Source of the DNA: Streptomyces capillispiralis
GTDB lineage: Bacteria > Actinomycetota > Actinomycetes > Streptomycetales > Streptomycetaceae
Reading direction: 5' to 3'
Assembly (NCBI RefSeq): GCF_007829875.1
Contig: NZ_VIWV01000001.1
Coordinates: 1,116,001-1,180,000, forward strand
DNA length: 64,000 nt
The position numbers were made by a program, and so were the translations under genes. Shown here piece after piece: positions 58,679 to 64,000 of this stretch (positions are counted from its first letter, which is position 1; the number at the start of each line of letters is the position of its first letter). Under the pieces are notes generated by a model. It ran no database searches. It saw only the letters and a list, made by a program, of their open reading frames with translations, and was not told the origin of the DNA.

Positions 58679-59911
58679 ATGACCCCCAAGGCACTTGAGG
58701 GCATCCGCGTCCTGGACATGACGCACGTCCAGTCCGGGCCCTCCGCGACCCAGCTGCTGGCCTGGCTCGGCGCCGACGTCGTCAAGCTGGAGGCGCCGAC
58801 CGGCGACATCACGCGCAAGCAGCTGCGCGACCTGCCGGACGTCGACTCCCTCTACTTCACCATGCTCAACTGCAACAAGCGCAGCATCACCCTCAACACC
58901 AAGACCGAGCGCGGCAAGGAGATCCTCACCGAGCTGATCCGGCGCTCGGACGTGATGGTCGAGAACTTCGGTCCGGGCGCGGTCGACCGGATGGGCTTCA
59001 CCTGGGACCGCATCCAGGAGATCAACCCACGGATCGTCTACGCCTCCATCAAGGGGTTCGGCGAGGGCCCGTACACCAACTTCAAGGCGTACGAGGTCGT
59101 CGCGCAGGCCATGGGCGGGTCGATGTCGACCACCGGCTTCGAGGACGGGCCGCCGCTGGCGACGGGGGCCCAGATCGGGGACTCGGGCACGGGTGTGCAC
59201 GCGGTGGCCGGCATCCTCGCCGCCCTCTTCCAGCGGGAGCGCACCGGGCGCGGGCAGCGGGTGAACGTGGCCATGCAGCACGCGGTGCTCAACCTCTGCC
59301 GGGTGAAGCTGCGCGACCAGCAGCGCCTGACCCGTGGTCCACTCGCCGAATATCCCAACGAGGACTTCGGCGACGAGGTTCCCCGGTCGGGCAACGCCTC
59401 CGGCGGCGGCCAGCCCGGATGGGCCGTCCGGTGCGCGCCCGGCGGCCCGAACGACTACGTGTACGTCATCGTGCAGCCCGTCGGCTGGAAGCCGCTGAGC
59501 GAGCTCATCGGCCGGCCCGAGCTGGCCGAGGACCCCGAGTGGGCGACGCCGGAGGCCCGGCTGCCCAAGCTGAACAAGATGTTCCAGCTGATCGAGGAGT
59601 GGTCCTCCACGCTGCCCAAGTGGGAGGTGCTGGAGCGGCTGAACGCGCACAACATCCCGTGCGGGCCGATCCTGTCCACCAAGGAGATCATCGAGGACGC
59701 CTCGCTGGCCGCCAACGAGATGGTGGTCACCGTCCCGCACCCCGAGCGCGGCGAGTTCGTCACCGTCGGCAGCCCGCTGAAGCTCTCCGACTCGCCCGTG
59801 GCCGTGACCTCCTCCCCCCTGCTCGGCGAGCACAACGAAGAGGTCTACGTCGGCGAACTCGGCCTCGGGGACGAGGAGCTGCGCCTGCTCAAGTCGAACG
59901 GGGTGATCTGA
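58679..59911 (+). CDS. frc: Formyl-CoA:oxalate CoA-transferase (class III)
   Basis: 410 residues of the CaiB/Frc class III CoA-transferase family: [30 protein letters not shown] at the start and the nucleophile Asp168 in QIGDSGTG, aligned with Asp169 of the Oxalobacter enzyme. It moves CoA from formyl-CoA, or possibly succinyl-CoA, to oxalate. The nearby succinate-CoA ligase makes a succinyl-CoA donor plausible. It is in an operon with oxc and overlaps closely with the acyl-CoA ligase downstream (one base gap). Confidence 0.9.
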   Translation: MTPKALEGIRVLDMTHVQSGPSATQLLAWLGADVVKLEAPTGDITRKQLRDLPDVDSLYFTMLNCNKRSITLNTKTERGKEILTELIRRSDVMVENFGPGAVDRMGFTWDRIQEINPRIVYASIKGFGEGPYTNFKAYEVVAQAMGGSMSTTGFEDGPPLATGAQIGDSGTGVHAVAGILAALFQRERTGRGQRVNVAMQHAVLNLCRVKLRDQQRLTRGPLAEYPNEDFGDEVPRSGNASGGGQPGWAVRCAPGGPNDYVYVIVQPVGWKPLSELIGRPELAEDPEWATPEARLPKLNKMFQLIEEWSSTLPKWEVLERLNAHNIPCGPILSTKEIIEDASLAANEMVVTVPHPERGEFVTVGSPLKLSDSPVAVTSSPLLGEHNEEVYVGELGLGDEELRLLKSNGVI

Positions 59912-59912
59912 C

Positions 59913-62060
59913 GTGATGGCCGAGGACCGGACGCTCAGGGTGCGCGCGCTGCTGGACGCGGTGCGCGCCGAGGGGCGGACCGCCCTGACCGCGCCCGAGG
60001 GCAAGGTGATCGCCGACGCGTACGGGATCGCCGTGCCCGGCGAGGAGGTGGCGACGGACGTCGACGAGGCCGTGGCGTGCGCGGCGCGGTTCGGCGGGCC
60101 CGTCGTCATGAAGATCGTGTCGCCGGACATCCCGCACAAGACCGACGCGGGCGGTGTGGTCGTCGGCGTGGAGGGGGCGAAGGACGTACGGGCGGCGTTC
60201 TGCCGGATCGTGGAGAACGCGCGGGCGTACGCCCCGGATGCGCGCATCGAGGGCGTGCAGGTGCAGGAGCTGCTGCCGAAGGGGCAGGAGGTCATCGTCG
60301 GGGCGGTCACCGACCCGACGTTCGGGAAGGTCGTGGCGTTCGGGCTCGGCGGGGTGCTGGTCGAGGTGCTGAAGGACGTCACGTTCCGGCTGGCGCCGGT
60401 CGACGCCGACGAGGCGCTGTCGATGCTGGACTCCATCCGGGCGGCGGAGGTCCTGCGCGGGGTGCGCGGCCAGGACGGCGTGGACCGGTGGGCCCTCGCC
60501 GAGCAGATCCGGCGGGTGTCCCAACTGGTCGCGGACTTCCCGGAGATCGCCGAGGTGGACCTCAACCCGGTGATCGCGACGCCGGCCGGCGCGGTCGCCG
60601 CCGACATCCGCGTGATCCTGTCCACCGGGGCGCGCAAGGAGCGGCGCCGCTACGCCCGCGAGGAGATCCTCACCTCCATGCGGCGGCTGATGCAGCCGCG
60701 TTCGGTGGCGGTGATCGGGGCCTCCAACGAGCAGGGCAAGATCGGCAACTCGGTGATGCGCAACCTGGTCGACGGCGGTTTCGCCGGGGAGATCCACCCG
60801 GTAAACCCCCGGGCCGATGACATCGTGGGCCGCAAGGCGTACAAGAGTGTCACCGACGTTCCCGGTGAGGTGGATGTGGCGGTCTTCGCGATCCCCGCCC
60901 GGTTCGTCGCCTCGGCGCTGGAAGAGGTGGGGCGCAAGAGGATCCCGAACGCCGTGCTGATCCCCTCCGGCTTCGCGGAGACCGGTGAGCACGCGCTCCA
61001 GGACGAGATCGTGGCGATCGCCGAGCGCCACGGCATCCGGCTGCTGGGCCCCAACATCTACGGCTACTACTCGACGTGGCAGGACCTGTGCGCCACGTTC
61101 TGCACGCCGTACGACGTCAAGGGCGGGGTCGCGCTGACCAGCCAGTCGGGCGGCATCGGGATGGCGATCCTGGGCTTCGCGCGGACCACCAAGACGGGCG
61201 TGTCGGCGATCGTCGGGCTCGGCAACAAGTCGGACCTGGACGAGGACGACCTGCTGACCTGGTTCGGGGAGGACCCGCACACCGAGTGCATCGCGATGCA
61301 CCTGGAGGACCTCAAGGACGGGCGGGCGTTCGTCGAGGCCGCGCGGGCGACCGTGCCGAAGAAGCCGGTCGTGGTGCTGAAGGCGGGGCGGACGGCGGCG
61401 GGCGCGAAGGCCGCGGGCTCGCACACCGGCGCCCTGGCCGGCGACGACGCGGTGTACGACGACATCCTGCGGCAGGCGGGCGTCATCCGGGCGCCGGGTC
61501 TGAACGACATGCTGGAGTACGCGCGCGCGTTGCCGGTGCTGCCCGCTCCGCGGGGCGACAACGTGGTGATCATCACCGGGGCGGGCGGCAGCGGGGTGCT
61601 GCTGTCGGACGCGGTGACGGACAACGGGCTGTCGCTGATGGAGATCCCGGCCGATCTGGACGCGGCGTTCCGGGAGTTCATCCCGCCGTTCGGGGCCGCG
61701 GGCAACCCGGTGGACATCACCGGCGGGGAGCCGCCGTCCACGTACGAGGCGACGATACGGCTGGGGCTGGAGGACCCGCGGATCCACGCGCTGGTGCTCG
61801 GCTACTGGCACACCATCGTCACCCCGCCGATGGTGTTCGCCGAGCTGACCGCGCGGGTCGTGGCCGAGTTCCGCGAGCGCGGGATCTCCAAGCCCGTGGT
61901 GGCCTCGCTGGCGGGGGACGTGGAGGTCGAGGAGGCGTGCCAGTACCTCTTCGAGCACGGGGTGGTGGCGTACCCGTACACGACGGAGAAGCCGGTGGCC
62001 GTGCTCGGTGCGAAGTACCGCTGGGCCAGGGCGGCCGGACTGTTGGGGGGCGGTTCATGA
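59913..62060 (+). CDS. Acyl-CoA synthetase, NDP-forming type (fused ATP-grasp and CoA-ligase)
   Basis: About 715 residues. The N-terminal 230 residues are ATP-grasp (VVMKIVSPDIPHKTDAGGV), followed by a CoA-binding domain (VAVIGASNEQGKIGN) and the ligase domains with SQSGGIGMA and the phospho-His region SHTGALAG. The order (beta-like then alpha-like) is permuted relative to SucCD. It interconverts an acyl-CoA, ADP and phosphate with acid, CoA and ATP, so here it could recover energy from or form formyl-, oxalyl- or acetyl-CoA. GTG 59913 or ATG 59916 may start it. Confidence 0.86.
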   Translation: MMAEDRTLRVRALLDAVRAEGRTALTAPEGKVIADAYGIAVPGEEVATDVDEAVACAARFGGPVVMKIVSPDIPHKTDAGGVVVGVEGAKDVRAAFCRIVENARAYAPDARIEGVQVQELLPKGQEVIVGAVTDPTFGKVVAFGLGGVLVEVLKDVTFRLAPVDADEALSMLDSIRAAEVLRGVRGQDGVDRWALAEQIRRVSQLVADFPEIAEVDLNPVIATPAGAVAADIRVILSTGARKERRRYAREEILTSMRRLMQPRSVAVIGASNEQGKIGNSVMRNLVDGGFAGEIHPVNPRADDIVGRKAYKSVTDVPGEVDVAVFAIPARFVASALEEVGRKRIPNAVLIPSGFAETGEHALQDEIVAIAERHGIRLLGPNIYGYYSTWQDLCATFCTPYDVKGGVALTSQSGGIGMAILGFARTTKTGVSAIVGLGNKSDLDEDDLLTWFGEDPHTECIAMHLEDLKDGRAFVEAARATVPKKPVVVLKAGRTAAGAKAAGSHTGALAGDDAVYDDILRQAGVIRAPGLNDMLEYARALPVLPAPRGDNVVIITGAGGSGVLLSDAVTDNGLSLMEIPADLDAAFREFIPPFGAAGNPVDITGGEPPSTYEATIRLGLEDPRIHALVLGYWHTIVTPPMVFAELTARVVAEFRERGISKPVVASLAGDVEVEEACQYLFEHGVVAYPYTTEKPVAVLGAKYRWARAAGLLGGGS

Positions 62061-62182
62061 GGTGAGTGGACCGGGGGGCCGACCGGCGGTGCGCGCCGGC
62101 CGGCCCCGGGACCCGGGCGCGCACGAAAGGCATTGGACAGGGGGCGCTGGCCAGAACTTTCGACGCAAGGGGTGCATACAAC

Positions 62183-63568
62183 GTGACAACCACTGACGTG
62201 ACACGGGTCGCCACCTACCGGGAGGTGACCGACAGGAACGGACGCGTCTATCGCGTCGGCGAGTCCGACATCGACATCATGGGGCGCAAGCGCAAGTGGA
62301 TGGTGATCCTGCCCTGGGTCGGCATGATGGGCATCTCCTCCGCCGAGTACGCGTTCGCGTCCGCCGAGGACACGCTCCACGAGGCGCACCACTGGTCCAG
62401 CGGCAGCATCTACTGGATGATGACCGTCTGGGTGTTCTGCCAGGCAGCGGTCGCCTTCCCGGCGGGGCGGCTGCGGGAGAACGGCAAGCTGCCGGCGCGC
62501 TGGGCGATGATGCTGGGCTCGGCTGGCACGCTGCTCGGCTATCTGTCACTGGCGTTCGCGCCGCATGTGGCGCTCGCCTTCATCGGCTTCGGCGTGTTCA
62601 GCGGCATGGGCGCGGGCATGGTCTACGCGACCTGCGTCAACATGGTCGGCAAGTGGTACCCGGAGCGCAGGGGTGGCAAGACCGGCTTCGTCAACGGCGG
62701 TTTCGCCTACGGCTCGGTGCCGTTCGTCTTCATCTTCCACGGCTACATGGACGGCTCCAACTTCCGCTGGGTGCTGGTCTCGGCGGGTGTCTTCCTCGCC
62801 GCGACGGTGGCCTTCGCCGGCTTCTACTTCCGGGACCCGCCGAAGAACTGGTGGCCGGCCTCCATCGACCCGCTGAACCCGCCGGACGACCCGCGGGCCC
62901 GGCGTTCGCTGGCGAAGAACCCGCCGGCCGTCAAGCAGTACTCCCCGATGGAGGCCTGGAGGACCGGCCGGGTGGCGCTGATGTGGTTCTGTCTCGCCTG
63001 CACCTCGGGCGTGAACATCTTCGGCATCGCCTTCCAGGTCGACATCGGTGAGGACGCGGGCTTCGCGGCCGGGATCGTGGCCACCGCGATGTCGCTGAAG
63101 GCGATCGTCAACGGCACCGGACGCGGCGTCATCGGCTGGCTCTCCGACCTCTACGGCCGCAAGCAGTGCCTGCTGTACGTGTGCGCCATCCTGGGCCTCG
63201 CCCAGTTCGGCATCATCTGGTCGGCCGAGATCAAGAACCTGCCGCTGTTCCTGGTCTTCTCCGCCGTCTCCGGCTTCGGCGGCGGTGCCATCTTCCCGAT
63301 GTTCGCGGCGCTGACGGCGGACTACTTCGGCGAGAACAACAACGCCACCAACTACGGGATGGTCTACAGCTCCAAGCTCGTCTCCGGTCTGGGCGCGGGC
63401 ATGGGGTCCGTGGTCGTCGCCGCCTGGGGCTACAACGGCGCCTTCACCCTGGCGGGCTGCATCTCGATCTTCGCCGGCTTCATGGCGCTGTTCCTGCACC
63501 CGCCGGGGCGGTCGAAGCCCCGGCGCATCACTCCCAATCCCCAGCCGCTCGGTGACGAGACGGCCTGA
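62183..63568 (+). CDS. MFS transporter, oxalate:formate antiporter (OFA) family
   Basis: 461 residues with 12 predicted helices. GTG 62183 follows AAGGGGTG. The sequence GMGAGMVYATCVNMVGKWYPERRGGKTGFVNGG (about 145-180) and GWLSDLYGRK are typical of OFA transporters. OxlT in Oxalobacter exchanges oxalate for formate; here it should bring in oxalate or export formate for the upstream enzymes. A Lys at the helix-11 position could not be confirmed by eye. It ends the catabolic operon before a bidirectional terminator. Confidence 0.87.
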   Translation: MTTTDVTRVATYREVTDRNGRVYRVGESDIDIMGRKRKWMVILPWVGMMGISSAEYAFASAEDTLHEAHHWSSGSIYWMMTVWVFCQAAVAFPAGRLRENGKLPARWAMMLGSAGTLLGYLSLAFAPHVALAFIGFGVFSGMGAGMVYATCVNMVGKWYPERRGGKTGFVNGGFAYGSVPFVFIFHGYMDGSNFRWVLVSAGVFLAATVAFAGFYFRDPPKNWWPASIDPLNPPDDPRARRSLAKNPPAVKQYSPMEAWRTGRVALMWFCLACTSGVNIFGIAFQVDIGEDAGFAAGIVATAMSLKAIVNGTGRGVIGWLSDLYGRKQCLLYVCAILGLAQFGIIWSAEIKNLPLFLVFSAVSGFGGGAIFPMFAALTADYFGENNNATNYGMVYSSKLVSGLGAGMGSVVVAAWGYNGAFTLAGCISIFAGFMALFLHPPGRSKPRRITPNPQPLGDETA

Positions 63569-63634
63569 CCCGGGATCCCGACGCCGCGCACCGTCCCCGC
63601 CGTCGTAGGCACCGCACCACGAGCTTCGCTCGCA

Positions 63635-63683
63635 CGGACCGGGCGGCCCCTCCCGCACCCCGCGGGAAGGGCCGCCCGGTCCG
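63635..63683. terminator. Bidirectional terminator after OFA transporter
   Basis: Two 22-nt arms (63635-63656 and 63662-63683) pair with one mismatch around a 5-nt loop, between convergent genes. Confidence 0.78.
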
Positions 63684-63692
63684 TCGTCGGGG

Positions 63693-64000
63693 TCAGTGGC
63701 GCCGCTTGCGCAGGGCCGCCAGGTTGTCGTAGCTGATCTTCGCCTCGCGCAGCGACTGCGCGGGGTCGGTGGCGCTCGGGGAGTTGTCGTCCTCGATCAT
63801 CGGGTTGTGGTAGTTCCGCTGCCCGACCCGTGAGAAGAAGGTCGTGTAGTCGATGACGCCGGTCCCGAAGGGCACCATGTCGTAGCCCATGCCGTTGGTC
63901 GTGCTGGCGACGCCGTCCTTGGCGTGGAACAGCGGGTAGCGCCGGTTGTTGCGGAAGACCAGCCCGGCCGGGTCGAAGACGTTCTTGCGGGTGGAGCCGT
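63693..64000 (-). CDS. Sugar phosphate isomerase/epimerase-like protein, C-terminal part
   Basis: 102 residues of an open frame running off the right edge. The fragment has FHAKDG and VPFGTGVIDYTTFF, the last metal- and substrate-binding segments of AP-endonuclease-2-type TIM barrels, and a C-terminal tail ending NLAALRKRRH. The N-terminal barrel and start are outside the window. Relatives in Streptomyces are secreted, Tat-exported sugar isomerase/epimerase-like proteins, but export cannot be checked here. Confidence 0.75.
   Translation of the reverse strand, partial: GSTRKNVFDPAGLVFRNNRRYPLFHAKDGVASTTNGMGYDMVPFGTGVIDYTTFFSRVGQRNYHNPMIEDDNSPSATDPAQSLREAKISYDNLAALRKRRH

Overview
This window is high-GC actinobacterial chromosome. 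Genes are dense, starts are often GTG, and A/T-rich stretches are confined to a few intergenic sites. Several gene types are typical of Streptomyces: a DUF574-type SAM methyltransferase, an Ag85-like esterase, many secreted glycosidases with Tat or Sec signals, a ROK regulator next to a sugar ABC operon, and an EF-G paralogue. The assignment to Streptomyces or a close relative is inferred from content; no rRNA is present.

Layout. (1) 1-1315 is the 3' part of a Ser/Thr protein kinase. (2) 1448-9425 is a defence-like accessory block: an AIPR-family protein, a UvrD-like helicase with an apparent RelE/ParE-type N-terminal domain, an OLD-family ATPase/TOPRIM nuclease, and an unknown protein with a long glycine/alanine-rich hydrophobic segment. 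(3) 9967-12738 is a secreted GH81 endo-beta-1,3-glucanase behind a 16-bp LacI-type palindrome. (4) 12951-19467 holds small enzymes and regulators, including an HTH-methyltransferase and a divergent hydrolase/HxlR pair. (5) 19801-27163 is a compact five-gene operon: SWIM-like protein, unknown, VWA protein, MoxR ATPase, DUF5682-like protein. (6) 27497-33768 is a beta-glucoside uptake operon (GH1, two permeases, binding protein) divergent from a ROK regulator.

(7) 33836-44219 is a beta-glucan degradation block: LacI regulator, GH3, GH2-like/CBM32 enzyme, a frameshifted DUF1996 gene and a beta-helix (GH55-like) enzyme. An IS110-type element sits inside it. (8) 44326-52741 holds an EF-G-like GTPase, an MHS-type transporter, the DUF574 methyltransferase, a Cys-rich unknown, a secreted trypsin-like protease and a small anchored protein, followed by tRNA-Leu(GAG). 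(9) 53165-63568 is an oxalate catabolism locus. A sucC-sucD-aldehyde dehydrogenase operon diverges from oxc-frc-acyl-CoA ligase-OFA antiporter across one 24-bp inverted repeat. (10) The window ends in the C-terminus of a TIM-barrel isomerase/epimerase-like protein.

Two systems stand out as integrated units. The beta-glucan genes share operators with core GAGCGCTC, placed about 44-46 nt downstream of TTGACA/TTGACG-like boxes. The lacI upstream region is a 35-bp tandem repeat array whose first unit is the operator itself. The oxalate locus couples decarboxylation and CoA transfer to a dedicated succinyl-CoA ligase. The AIPR/RelE-UvrD/OLD block and the SWIM-VWA-MoxR-DUF5682 operon are the best candidates for undescribed defence or conflict systems. 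No CRISPR array, prophage or biosynthetic megacluster was seen.
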